This document shows positions 12,930 to 24,788 of a stretch of 64,000 nucleotides of DNA, piece by piece. The translations under genes were made by a program, and so were the position numbers. The stretch is from assembly GCA_001949185.1 (NCBI GenBank), contig BDGG01000010.1:228469-292468 (forward strand). The letters run 5' to 3'. This stretch comes from Ramazzottius varieornatus (lineage: Eukaryota > Tardigrada > Eutardigrada > Parachela > Ramazzottiidae). Numbering within the stretch: the stretch's first letter is position 1; every line of letters starts with the position of its first letter. Under the pieces are notes generated by a model. It was not told the origin of the DNA. It ran no database searches and saw only the letters and a list, made by a program, of their open reading frames with translations.

Positions 12930-14314
12930 CTCTTTCTTCATCTCGCTGATGTCTCGTTCAACTTTGTTGACGGGTGAAAGAAGCTTCTTGTACTGCATGA
13001 AGTAGACGACCAAGATGGTCAAGGTAAAGTTGCTGATCCAGCGACCGGGAGTGGGGTTGGTGAGATCGGCTACAGCGGCCCATCGTTTGACGGTAACGAC
13101 TAATGCTCGGAGTCTTTCGTCGATCTGACCGAGTGTAAAAAGGTAATCCGACATCACCAGTCCCGACCTGAAAGCAGAAACAAGACACAACATAGAAAAA
13201 CGCTGTATTGGGAAGGATAGACGAGTAATCTATACAAGGTCGGAACAGACTAACTCAAAATTATTTTACGAGCCGGCAAACAAAAGCGACCAGGGCGCTT
13301 TCCGAAGTGGCGCACATATGTGATAACACTGGCTAGAAGCGTGTGCCACCTGGGAAAAGTGGCGCACGTTTCCAGCCGATATCACTGATGACACGCGCTA
13401 CTTGGGAAATGATCTGCACACTTTTGTTTCGGAGTCCTGCTTACCAAAGCCGTTCACGGACGAACCGAAGAGATACATTCGGCTCCAAGGGAAGATTCCG
13501 CTGACAGCGTCCTCAATTTGCGTCGAAATAAAATACCGTAACCGAATTACCGTCTCGGTTATGTGAGAATACTTCCAGAAAAGCTCGATCTGTTCGGAAA
13601 CCTGAAATAAATTTAAATAAGCCCACGTTTGCGGGCAAAATAACGTGACTTGAACACCCCAAGATCTTATTGTTTTCCAGATTCCCCAACGTATGACGTC
13701 ACTGCAGCCGCTGCACATTTTCGCTTTGAGCGCCGACTTGCGACACATCCATAACCAAACGCGCGAGTTAAATGAAATGTGAAGAAACCTACGTTGTCGG
13801 TCTCTTTATGTCGTTGGTTGACGAGATCCCTCAGCGATACTTTTTCGTTCTGGACTTTGAGTCCTCCCTTTAGTATACCCTTCCTCTTCAATGCTCTCAG
13901 TGCTGAACCATTCAGAAGTCTTGTTCTAACAGGAACGATGTCGTCGCGCTTGAGATGCGTGCTAGCGTTCAGAAGCGAAGTGACGCTGCTCTTATCGTCC
14001 TTTTCATGATGAACGTGATGGCAAGTCGCACCATCCAGATGGCTAGGTCCCCGTGCTTGGACACTTGAAGGGCTCTCGTATGGTCAGATCTATATGACCA
14101 CCTCGGATCATGGCGAAAGAGTCGTCGCTGCTAAAGCAGCTGGCTCCTGAGACGATAGTAATCATTTGTATACTTACGTTGATCCGGTGGGGATCTTTCG
14201 GGATTCTTTCGTGGGGACCCCACGAGTTTCCGAGACCCAGTACACCGTACTGACTATGGAATCTCACGGTCATATCTTCGGAATGTTTGGAAACCGGCAT
14301 TGAAAAACTGGTGC
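12930..14314 (-). pseudogene. MTPAP: Mitochondrial poly(A) polymerase (MTPAP) homologue, catalytic exon missing
   Basis: Minus-strand pieces match MTPAP in order. 14314-14178 begins the RNA-binding-like domain. About 14060-13793 gives SSVTSLLNAS and DDIVPVRTRLL. 13601-13445 gives the nucleotidyltransferase segment ending LFGSSVNGFG. 13167 to about 12930 gives DERLRALVV, KRWA and WISNFTLTI. In the family the GSS motif is followed at once by a DxD pair and, about 70 residues later, a third Asp. None of these is present. The exon holding them is missing between 13445 and 13167, and the flanking exons are out of phase with each other, as expected if one exon is lost. That interval instead contains a double MITE. 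The RNA-binding-like exon also appears to change frame near 14010. No C-terminal exons are found. This is either a decayed copy or a gene damaged by deletion or misassembly. Confidence 0.7.
13270..13438. repeat. GTGGCGCAC palindromic MITE, locus 6 (dimer)
   Basis: Two hairpin units back to back (four core arms), bounded by GAGCCGGCAAACAAAA and the inverse TTTTGTTTCGGAGTCC. It occupies the interval where the MTPAP catalytic exon should be. Confidence 0.85.
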
Positions 14315-14342
14315 CTGAATAACCGCGACATATTACAAAATT

Positions 14343-14464
14343 GGGAGATCGGCCAACAAACCCCACTAGATCGTTTACCCAAGTGGCGCACGTTCTCAGT
14401 CTTTTTGGCTGGAAAGCGTCCGCCAGTTGAAAAAGGCTCTTGTCGAGCTTGTTTCTCTAGGTCC
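14343..14464. repeat. GTGGCGCAC palindromic MITE, locus 7
   Basis: Monomer with left end GGGAGATCGGCCAACAAA and right arm CGTCCGCCAGTTG. It lies just upstream of the first recognised MTPAP exon. Confidence 0.8.
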
Positions 14465-14795
14465 CATCTACTTAAGAGTACTTTTTCTCGCTCAAAAGAC
14501 CGGCTATTTTTGAAAGATGTAACTTGCGGAAAACGTCGACACCCACCCAGCTTTGCGTAGATGCTGTCTTTAATTCTTTCACGCCCGGCGAATTATCCTC
14601 TCGCGCGCGGGTAATTTCGTTCAAATGCTAACTGGCGCTGGCTTCCCGTTCTCTTTTCAGCGTTGTCTTCTCAATACACTTCTCGTATCTTTGGCACCGG
14701 AAACATGCATCGATCGAGGGTTCAACTGCTTAAATAAGATCCAAATAGATCGGAAAATCGCATGAAAATCGAGTGAACGGTGAAATTACCCAGTC

Positions 14796-15764
14796 TCAAC
14801 GATCACTTAAACTTCGACAATCCCAGTCTTCCGCCTTGGAGCAAGATGGATTAAAATTTCTGGCTGTCTTCGTGAACACAACTTTGCCCTGTTTATCGGC
14901 TTTCCATACCGAAGTCACCCGTGATGGCTCCTTCCATGATGTATTCCCATAGAACATTCTCGAGTCTTTCTCCGGAGGTGGTGGAGCTGACATGGCGGGA
15001 GGATGCAGCGCGACTGCTTCTCCGTCGCAAAGAGGGCAAGTGGGCTGGCCCTGTGACCACGGACGGTTCACGCACCTTGGGCACATACGTTCGCGCTGGC
15101 TTCTGACTCTCTTCGGCTTGGCTGCAACGAGGAAAAAAAACAGATTACACACTTCAAAATCAATAATTAATCGAAAACTATCATGATCGGAACAAGGAAG
15201 TCAAATCATTAATAACTCGATCGAAATACCAATCAATCGACGCTATCACAAGCAAAGGGGGAAATAGAATTAGGTCGTACTTACGGTTGGACGAAGAAGC
15301 TGTGCGCGTCAGGGCCGCGATTGCAGTAGTTGGGAGTGCCGTTGCTGGGAGTGCCATAGCTTCCGTAGTTGCCGCCGGTATAGTTGGACGATCTGCTGTA
15401 ATTCGTGGTGGGATAGGTCCGAGTCTCCTGGCGATAGTAGACGTCACGGTCCCCACCTCGGCTGGTTCCATCGCGGTTGTAGTTGCTGTCGCACGAGCGA
15501 GAGTAGCGGGTGTCACCTGCAACCAGATAGAAAGAAACCGTTAGCAACTGTCCCACACCGCTTGCCATAACCAAAGTCGGAAGGCTCGCCACAGGGAAAC
15601 TCAAATCAAACAGAGCAACCGAAAGGGAAGCTTACCTCGGTTGTAGTCATCGCTGGTGGTGTCAAGTCAACCGGAAGTAACAACAGGAAGAAAGATACTC
15701 ACGGGGTTGCCATTTCCGTTTCCACCCAGACCGAACCACGATCGCCATCCTCCTTGCTTGTCAT
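14796..15764 (-). CDS. Uncharacterised protein with possible zinc ribbon and a 17-nt micro-exon
   Basis: Four exons are supported by good splice sites: 15764-15703 (ATG), 15652-15636 (only 17 nt), 15516-15285 and 15121-14796. Exon 3 is open in two frames. One frame, which joins in phase to the micro-exon, encodes a Tyr-, Gly-, Arg- and Asn-rich low-complexity segment. The other encodes an Ala/Thr-rich segment and joins in phase to the exon-4 frame that contains CPRC, twelve residues, then CPLC, a plausible zinc ribbon. No single phase uses both attractive frames, so the model is unresolved. The spliced, in-phase alternative ends exon 4 without the zinc motif. No family is recognised. It is either a lineage-specific gene or one with a frameshift. 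Confidence 0.45.
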
Positions 15765-16320
15765 CGTGCGAGCATCATCGAAAAACGGCATGAAAAGCTA
15801 CGCCGTAAGAATGAAGACCGAGCTGCCCACGTTTTTATACGTTTTCCAGATAGAAAGAATGTGGGTGTAAATACTGGACGCTGGCCAGCTCCTCATTGGA
15901 GGACGCGTTCAGGGTTCACACCCATATATTTTGGCCGTATTGTACGAGTTGTGTACGATGACGTCTGTTGTCTGTGCGAAAACCACAGCGGACTTGCCTC
16001 TGGCCAACTGTGAGAATATTGTCCACACCGAGAGAAGACGCGGAAGATCCCGACCTGCGGTCGCAGTATGACAGGCTCTTGCGGCTCTCCACTACAGCTG
16101 TCGCGCGCTGCCATCAGTCGGAGCTCGCAACGATCAAACTATCGTTATAATAATCATGAGATCTTTTATGTCGGCCAGCACAGCCTGCTGCCTGCATGCA
16201 CGGGGATGAAGCGTGTTAAAACGTCACGTTCAAAACCTCAAATCCCAAACCCAGCTCATAAAGCTTTTGCCTATACGTAACCGTAACGTTGCCTGTGCAG
16301 AGAAGTACGGAGCACACAGG
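15765..16320. other. Intergenic, no gene seen
   Basis: Short overlapping frames on both strands lack splice partners or motifs. It separates the zinc-ribbon candidate's 5' end from the CCDC22 3' end. Confidence 0.4.
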
Positions 16321-19213
16321 TCACTGGCCAACAAGAAGTCCTTGACCATGGCGAGTTGCTTCCAGCGAAGCATTCTCATCTTTCACGGCTTTCAAATCCC
16401 GCAGTACGTTTTGCAGCTTCTCCTCCACCTTTCTGTTCATCAGAGAAGCTGCCTACAAAAGAAAAATCGCCAGTTTGTCAGTCAGATAATCGAGAAGAAA
16501 TCATTCCAAATGCGACGTTTTCTTACCTCATCTTCCAAGTCTTTACTTTCCCGCACCAGTACCCCAGTACTCTCCACGGTCCTTATTAAGCCCGCACACT
16601 TCTCATGGAAAATCGCCACACACTTGTAGGCTTTCCGAGCAAGCTCGTCGCTCTTGGCGTCGCGGAACATGAGCTCCTCGATCTCAGTGAAGGCTCGCTC
16701 GAGTCTTCCCGACAGGGTGTTGATTTCCTTCTGGATCACTCTCGTATCCCTTATGATTTTATCGATATCTACCTTTTGTTTCTTGATACTGGCAACTATT
16801 TCTAGGATTCGTTTCGTGTATGAAGCTCGCGTCGGAAGACTGCCCAGATTGTCGAGTTCTCTTTTAAGGACATCCAGATACTCTTCCCTTTCGTTCAACT
16901 CGCCGTGGAAAGAGGAAATGCGCTGCTTCGTTTCCCGAATCTCTTCCTGTAGCTTCTCTGTCCTGTTCTGCAATACCGCCAACATGATCTGTACTCCCCA
17001 ATTATTCCAACAAAATACTCTGAATTCAAGATGACGGCAAATAACTTCCCACAGATCGTAATCCCAGGTGGCGCACATTTTATACTGATGACAATGACAG
17101 TACGCGCCGCTTTAGAAAGTGATCTGGGTGCACTCGTTTGCCGCCTACCCAATCCATCGAATATTCCATAACCATTTATTTTTATCTTTGGTATATTCGT
17201 CAAGTTATCTTACTTGCTGCAACACGCTCTGATCTTGTAGCGACTTGAACCCATGAAGTAATGAAGCCTTCTTGCTGTCCCACTGCTCGTGCAGGTTTGC
17301 TAACATAGCTCGAAGGTCTCCGATCTCGCCAGTGACCGAAGCAAAAGTGAGGCGACTTCCATCGGAAGACGCGCCGGCGATGGCTTCCTTCACGCTCAAG
17401 GTCCGCTCGAAGTCTGTCAAGAACTCTTGGCCTTCCCTTACAGACTTCTCAGCCTACCAAACGAAATATCCGTCGGTCACAATCATATCAGATAATAGTG
17501 GGGTTCAAGTCCTCAGTACCAACGACAGATGCTTCGAGGATACAATAATAAATCAAAAATTTCTTTTTACAGTATTTCTTTCAAGTTAAAATCGGAGTAG
17601 ATATGAATTTACCTTTTGGAGTGCAGCGGACGCGGAAGCTTTCTCGGCCATCAGCACCGCAAATTTTCCCGTCAGTTCCTCAAGCTGAGCGTTCAGCTCT
17701 TTGATCTGCTCTCCCTTCGTCATCTGAAAAACAAAAGGCGAAATCAACAGCCAGTTCAGTTTTCCAATAAACTGAGTTGCAGAATGCACGATCCATAGGT
17801 GGCAGGTACTGTAATATTCGCGGCGTCCGCGCCTCACCTCATCGTACAAGTGAAGTACAGCCCCAGTCCAGTTTCACGGATTGCGCAACCCCCTACGGGG
17901 TGCATTGTTACGTACGGGTACGTACTGCGCGGATACAGCGAATATTGACAGTACTGTATCTCCCCGTCCCCGGCTTTACCTGCGCTTTCTCGTTGCCTTT
18001 CGCGGCTTTATCGACGGTCGCCTCACTGCGTCTTCGAGCTGGGACAGAAGGCTTGTTTCTCGGGGGCGGCAACGGCTTTGATTTTGCTGGCTGCTTCTCG
18101 GCGTCTTTCGCAACCCGTCCAATGTTCCACTTGAATCTTTCCAGGTCTTCGTTGCCACCATTCCAACTGGCTAATTTGAGCGCGTTATATTCTATCACGG
18201 ATGAGCCCAGCTCGCTGGAAGTTGAGCATTGTGCAGGAAGAATGGGAACGAACTGAGCCTGTTGTAGAGTCAAAGGCACCGAGAGCTTTTGTGAACGGAA
18301 GACTGAAGCTCGAGGATCCACCTGCAGAACACAGAAAACTCTTCCTCAAGTTGCCCTGGATCATGATGTTATAAAAGACATAGAGGGTAGAATAATCACG
18401 GTGCTGGAATGTCGGAAAGCTCTGAACTGAAGTAGAGAAAGAGGCAGCCATGGTCTCTCCATTTCTTCCCGAAGACGATTCCGCACTTCCGCGGCGAGCG
18501 AACTTCCATGAGCTGTCAAGGACGAGATACGTTCTCTAATGAAAAGCTCACGCAAATACATTTATTTGTTTGTTTTTATCAGATTATTTCCGCGATAGAT
18601 TCAATTTGATAAGCTTCGGTCTACCTGGAGCCTCTACCGAAGGGACATCTTCCTTGGGAAGCTTGTCCACTAAGAACATGAGCAGCTTCCTTGTTTCTCC
18701 TTCCCCTCCGTACAGGAAAGCTTCATAGCCCAGTTCGCTGGAGAAACCAGCGTTCTGAAACAAGAACACAACTTGGGAGCTCGGCAAAAAAACTCACCAA
18801 CATTGTTTTGTCAAGTAGCGCACGTCTTCGTTGTAATTTACTGACAGCGTGCGCCACTTGGTGAAACGATCTTGTCAAGTTGGTTAGCAGAGCTCTCCGT
18901 ACAGTTTCCTACCTTGCAGGCCTCAGCAAGGGTAGCTGCTTGACGGTACTTCGTGGCCATCGCTGAGGATAAACGCACAGGAATACCAGCGTTGGCTTCG
19001 GGATCGATGTTGCGCAGACATTTAGCAACAGCCTCCACCAACATTTCCGTGGAGAGCGACCGGACGGACGTGATGTCTTCTGGAATGTCACTACGGGGAG
19101 CAATACGAGCAAGAACCCATGAAATATTCTCGCAGTATGAGACGCTCGACGTGTATTTACCAGTTTAGCTGCTGTCGTAGAATTCCGAGGAGAATATCAT
19201 CCACTTCTGCCAT
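16321..19213 (-). CDS. CCDC22: CCDC22, Commander complex subunit
   Basis: CCDC22 pairs with CCDC93 to scaffold the Commander (CCC-retriever) complex, which recycles endosomal cargo and helps regulate COMMD and cullin ligases. Exons: 19213-19161, 19090-18913, 18754-18625, 18512-18400, 18321-17980, 17723-17613, 17453-17214, 16967-16527 and 16452-16321. The N-terminal calponin-homology-like domain starts MAEVDDILLGILRQ and continues EMLVEAVAKCLRNIDP, then ELGYEAFLY and LLMFLVDKLP, as in the human protein. A basic linker (PPPRNKPSVPARRR) follows, then a long coiled coil with conserved EKCAGLIRTV near the end. All joins keep phase. Two introns hold MITEs. A fragment of exons 3-4 is duplicated at 20.9-21.3 kb. 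Confidence 0.93.
17051..17145. repeat. GTGGCGCAC palindromic MITE, locus 8
   Basis: Monomer, diverged: left arm CCAGGTGGCGCACA, right arm GTACGCGCCGC. Lies in the CCDC22 intron 16968-17213. Confidence 0.75.
18775..18897. repeat. GTGGCGCAC palindromic MITE, locus 9
   Basis: Complete monomer from GGGAGCTCGGCAAA to the inverse GCAGAGCTCTCC. It makes up nearly the whole CCDC22 intron 18755-18912. Confidence 0.87.
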
Positions 19214-19655
19214 TCTTCAGCAGGTGCTAAGTTCCAGGCTTGCTGTCTGAGCCTGTCTCCCGGTTGTCCTGACAGGAAAAGTCGTACTTTGAAGGCCAAC
19301 GATGAATGCCACCTCAACGAGCCATCATGCTTCCTTCATGGAATCTGGACAATGGAGCGGTCACGCATCCATTGCAAGCTCAAGAAATCTCTGTGAGAAC
19401 GAAAAATGAAAAGTGGAACAAACCGACAACTGAATCAAGTGCTCTAATTCAGTCAAATCAGCTGACTCCAGAATCTAACTTAGATTGCAATCGAAGAAAG
19501 CCCGCTTTAAGCCTGCGGCCTGCCATAACCGACATGTTGGTATTTTTTCTGGTCATGAGTCCCGCGTTTGTCGTTCTTCACTTGGCTTCTTTTGCGATTT
19601 CTATTCCTTCAATCTTCGCCCTCAAGACAGCTCTTCATGTTCTTCTTGGCTCGAG

Positions 19656-20487
<832 letters not shown>

Positions 20488-20559
20488 GTAAGCGAAGACG
20501 ATAGAGTTTTGCACAATCACAAGACTCGGAAATGTGAAGCGTTACGTAACGTGTCACAA

Positions 20560-20904
20560 ATAGACGAGCACGCTTTATGCCGGTGTAGCCGCAAGAAGGT
20601 TCGTTGGGCGGCGGAAAAGGCATTCTCGAAAAGGTCAGCTGAATCGGCGAGCTTTAGTACCATTGCGGACATACATCCTGCTTCTGGGAATTCTGAATGA
20701 CGATGTCTGGTTGGCGCTTGCCCACCTTGTCGAACCGTTTAACGCTGTCAAGACTGAATGTCCTGTTTCAGAGCCGGCCGAGAACACTGCCGCCGCTCAG
20801 GTCGATAGAAAATTAGGTGAAAAGATGGCCGATTATGGTACCGAGCATCATGACACACTGGTATCTCGCTACCGCGATACGTTTGGCGGAGAAAAAGGTA
20901 GCCT
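20560..20904 (+). other. Unassigned block inside the gene-fragment patchwork
   Basis: A plus-strand open stretch (about 20663-20904, including VWLALAHLVEPF and LVSRYRDTFGG) sits between the COQ5 and CCDC22 fragments. It looks like exon sequence of another gene, but I cannot match it to anything in the window. Confidence 0.35.
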
Positions 20905-21275
20905 CCACTCGTACTTACGGTGGAGATATGTCAGGAAGCTCTGAACGGGAGTAACAAAAATGCAGCTAAGATCTCTCCATTTCTTCGCGAGGACGATTTC
21001 GCACTCTATCGGCGAACGGACTTCCATGAGCTGCCAAAAAATAAAATACTTTCGCTCATGATACGCTTGCGCGAATCCACAAAATCGAATATCTTTCATC
21101 AGGATATTTTCGCGGTGGAGGTGATAGGCCTCCGTTGGCTTAGATTTACCTGGAGCTTCGATAGAGGGGGCGTCTTCCTTGACAAGTTTGTCCACTAAAA
21201 ACCTCAGCAATTGCCGTGTCTCTCCTTCGCCTACGTAGAGAAAATCTTCGCAGCCTAGTTCCCCGGAAAGAAGCT
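20905..21275 (-). pseudogene. CCDC22: CCDC22 fragment (exons 3-4 with intron)
   Basis: Minus-strand sequence matches CCDC22 exon 3 (LLRFLVDKLVKED), the intron and exon 4, including the exon-4 donor, here a better GTAAGT. Exon 4 is no longer open across its length. It is a copy of 18.4-18.75 kb placed in the same orientation as the parent. Confidence 0.82.
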
Positions 21276-21284
21276 TCTTCCAAG

Positions 21285-21440
21285 AGAGAGCTCTTGGAAG
21301 AAGTTCTGGAGCATGTCAAGAAGGACATTTGGGATAGCTGGAAGCATTCGGCAGTGCAGCTCTTGACGCGGGCCTTGTTAGTCTCCGGCCGAGGTAAGAC
21401 GCAGGCTACTCGTAAAGTGAGTGGCTCTTCGAAGGGAATG
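21285..21440 (+). pseudogene. NAA25: NAA25 last-exon fragment
   Basis: Encodes EEVLEHVKKDIWDSWKHSA, matching the last exon of NAA25 at 54657-54830. It then drifts out of frame, although nucleotide similarity continues through the GTGAGTGGCTCTTCGAAG stretch. It abuts the CCDC22 fragment and points the opposite way. Confidence 0.83.
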
Positions 21441-21848
21441 TGCTCAACCGGTGAAACAGTTCTTGGCCGTCATTTCTTTCTTTTACGTTCAGCAGACTTG
21501 ATTTTTATCTGCAACTGCCCTGCCGAGTTTTTGTCGGGGGAAATTTCTGTTGCGTCACCAAAGCATGGGTAAATTTATCGTTCGGTTACATTTTTATGGA
21601 AGTAAACAGCAAAATCTCGGACAGAAGTTTAGCAGATGCCCGTATGAAAAAGCTAAGAACCGAAAGTAAATCTTCAGACAAATTCCAAAACTTTAAAGAT
21701 AAATTCGATCTCGGGAAAAGAAGCAGCAGTTGTCGTCTAGTATGCATAAGCGAATGTAATGTAGGACATCTAATGTAGCAAAAATCGAGGAAATCTAAAA
21801 GCTTTGCAAAACCGTCCAGGAAACTCTTTCGGGTAACTTTAAACTGTA

Positions 21849-22165
21849 CGAGGGAAAGGTTGTAAAGTTAGCCGCCCCATACCGGGTTTGTAAAGTTAGC
21901 CGTCTAAGTTCGCCTGTTCTCTACTACTCAATCCCAAACTTTCAAGGATAGATCGAAAGATAAAATAATGAGCTGTCGAATGGTAATAGGCACAGTCAAC
22001 ACGAGAAGTCAGAGAATCCAAGAGATCCGCAATAAAAAGAACGTTGAAATCTCATGTTAAACAGCCAAGACTGACAATCAAATAGTCAATCAAGCAATAG
22101 GCGCCACAGCCGTGGCTAACTTTACAAACCCGTATGGGGTGGCTAAGTTTACAACCTTTACCTCG
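21849..22165. mobile_element. TA-flanked MITE with ~60-bp inverted ends
   Basis: Left end CGAGGGAAAGGTTGTAAAG and right end CTTTACCTCG are inverted; similarity extends about 60 bp through a GTTAGCC..CATACGGGTTTG stretch on each side. Both ends are flanked by TA. It is 317 bp with no coding content. The TA duplication suggests a Tc1/mariner-type mover. Confidence 0.82.
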
Positions 22166-22327
22166 TACCATCCAGACCCACAGATTGTCATGAGAAAGAA
22201 AACATAAGATCCGCTTTGTACTTTGGCAAGACTCTACTCTAAATATCACATATCTCTGTCAGGAACTGTCGTGTAATGAACTGTATAAGACCGTTGAGCC
22301 TACTAGGAAAATTCTTCGTGAGCTTTT

Positions 22328-24788
22328 TCAGTTGCTGGATCGCTTCTCTGGCTTCAGGATGGACTTGAGCTTCCCCGCCTTCGGCTCGCTCTCTTCGACA
22401 GCGGCGTACTCTTCCGAAGGAATCACGTCCAGCTTGGGACGCGGGAACGGTCGGTTATCATCGCGGGCGATTTCGAACACTCTGGCCGACTTCGGATCGT
22501 GTTTCTTGGCAATCTCGTGAACGTACTCGACCGGAAATGGGTCCGGATGACACTTGCACTGGAAAATGGAATCGATTCTAGAAGTCGATGTGACAAGAGC
22601 AGGAACATTACAGAGAAAGGAAATTCAGCAAAGAAACTCGATACGATAGCATTCCCAGGTGGCGCACATTTTCCAGTCGGTAACACCGCAACTGCGCGTC
22701 ACTTGGAAGAACAATCTTGCCGAATTTGGTTCTCTTCAAGTGGCGCATGTTCCCGAAGATGCTGGCTGAAAGCGTGCACCATTTGGAAGAACGACCTTAT
22801 AGCGTTTGTCTGCCAAGGTCCCAAGAACTTCACCTTCTTGGCTGCCAAGCCGAACGGAATCCAGTCCTTCGTGGTGACGTTTCGTGCTTCGGCCAGGTTG
22901 TGGCCGCTGTTGAAGCCCCAATGGTAGGCATAGGGAAACGTGATAACCAGGTCGCCAGGACGCTGATGTGTCTGCAAAGGCAAGCAAGATTAATGAAATG
23001 TAACCAAAGAAACCGGACAAGGTAAGTGACATAGATGCATGAATTACAGTGAAAACAGGTATTCCTCGAGCCAACAGAAGGTCAGGATGGATCAACGTGG
23101 ACTTCTCGCGAAGAAAGGCCGGACACTGCGGGAAGTCGTCACCCTTCGGGATCAGTTCTGTAACCAGAAAGAAAGGCCAGTTAGAGGTATACAACGACTT
23201 AATAGTACGAGAGCTCGGCAAACAAACTCGGTCAGATTGTTGTCGTAAGTGGCGGACGTTCTTGGCCGTGTTGGCTGAAGTGTTCGCCACTTGGGCAAAC
23301 TCGACCAGATCGATCTCTCAAGTGGCGCACACTCTCATTTGTTTTGTCCGGAAACGTGCACCATTTGGAAAACTTATCTTGGCGAGTTCGTGGAGATAGC
23401 TCCACATGACATTACGTTCTACAAAAGTTTGATGGGAGAAAGCAAACTTCGACATACGTCTGGCGACAGCTTCAAAGGCCTCGCTAGCGTAACATGGTAC
23501 ACCGAACCAGACTTTGGGATCACCGTCGTGGAGATAGTTGGCGGAGTAGCAGTCACCGTCCTCAGTGTGACAGGCGAAGGTCGAACCGTAGCTACCGATG
23601 TACAGGTAAGGCAACTTGACACCATCGAGCGTCTTGACACCGTCCATGGAAACATAACCGCACTCTTGCGCGATCGTCTCTTCGTCCAAGTCTTTCGTCA
23701 GGCAGGGAAAATCTTTCGAGGAAAAGTTCCAACACTACAAAGAAAGAAAGAAAGATGCACTTCCGCGATCGATTCGAAACTTGACGTACGGACTTTCCTT
23801 CTCAGCAAGCAGAAAAATTCAGCCGTCTTTCACAAACCTGCATACAAGGACCCACAGCTCTACCTCGAAGCGGAAGTAGGCATGTGCGTGCAAACGCAGA
23901 CCCGAACAGACGCAGCGAGACGTCGATAAACCACTCGCCTGCACGCACCCGCACGCATACGTAAAACACGGCAGGACGTACGCGACAGCTGTATGCAGGT
24001 GCTCCAAAAGTCGTAAAGGTAACTGAGTTTGATTGTGCGGTCATTGGGCGATGGTGAATCTTTGATGTCTTACCTCGAGATCTGTACGCATCGCGGACCC
24101 ACTGAAGTCTGCTCCGTACATGGTACTTTCTTGGATTACGCGAGTCTTGAAATACTTCTCACGAACTTTCGATTCTCTCCTTCGTTTTTGCTCCGGAGTT
24201 TCTTTCTCCAGAGCCTTTTCATCCATCTCACGCTCTTTCAGGACCCCAACCAGGTTCTTGAACTTAGGAGTCTTCCTCAGCGTAGCTTCCAGCTCGTTAT
24301 CCTTCCTCAGCGTTTCTGCTTGGTACTGCTGTAACGTCAGCTGCCTTGCCATTCCTCTTTCGATGCTGAATGACTGCTGAGTCTTGTCGTGCGGAACGAA
24401 GTGCTGCACGAGGATGGGCAGAGCGCTCTCCAGCGAGGCTCTCAGCTTCTTCTGTGACTCGTCGTCCTGCGGCACCCATTCAAGAGGTGTCTGAATCTGC
24501 GAAAAATCGACAGTGTGCTAAACGCTGAAGTTTCCGACACACTCAACGAATTGATACCTTTATGACCCCAAACTTTCGGCCAGCTTTCTGGATCTCCTCA
24601 GATGTCAAATACTTGATCTCGTCTTTGAACTCGTCGTACGTGGGTTTAAAGAGGGGTATTTCGCGAAGAGGAAGTGCTCCGCCGGGGATGAACGAACCAG
24701 GCGTCGCAGGCCAGGAGTAAGGACGCTTGATGCCTTTGCCATCGCTCTTGATCAGCGGAGGGTAGGGAGAAGACCCTTTGCTCGACAT
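22328..24788 (-). CDS. Divergent JmjN/JmjC (KDM4-like) protein
   Basis: Exons: 24788-24558, 24496-24074, 23734-23458, 23157-23048, 22971-22834 and 22558-22328. JmjN is split over exons 1-2 ([17 protein letters not shown]). A lysine/glutamate-rich insert of about 110 residues follows, then JmjC from [14 protein letters not shown]. The likely iron ligands are kept: CHTED gives His and Glu, and YHWGF gives the second His. The zinc site looks altered. The KDM4 C-x5-H element reads CPAFLREK, with Glu where the His should be, while the CKC pair is present. The protein ends with a short proline/lysine-rich tail. It is probably a diverged demethylase or a pseudo-demethylase in the KDM4 branch. It is only distantly similar to the gene at 3.7-7.0 kb, so this is not a recent tandem copy. 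Two introns hold double MITEs. Confidence 0.8.
22640..22822. repeat. GTGGCGCAC palindromic MITE, locus 10 (dimer)
   Basis: Two tandem hairpin units: CCAGGTGGCGCACA / CTGCGCGTCACTTGG, then CAAGTGGCGCATG / CGTGCACCATTTGG. Lies in the intron between the last two exons of the divergent JmjC gene. Confidence 0.83.
23211..23402. repeat. GTGGCGCAC palindromic MITE, locus 11 (dimer)
   Basis: Two tandem hairpin units starting at GAGCTCGGCAAACAAACTCG. Lies in the intron 23158-23457 of the divergent JmjC gene. Confidence 0.85.

Noticed and set aside
15181-15544. Plus-strand and Ala/Thr-rich frames opposite the zinc-ribbon gene exon 3
   Set aside because: The plus-strand frame is explained as the antisense of a repetitive exon; no splice signals support it.
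17500-17515. GGTTCAAGTCC-like tRNA B box, also a similar one at 60250
   Set aside because: No A box, acceptor stem or cloverleaf could be built at either place.
23734-23770. GAAAGAAAGAAAG run as a microsatellite of interest
   Set aside because: It is simply the polypyrimidine tract of the acceptor of the divergent JmjC gene on the opposite strand.
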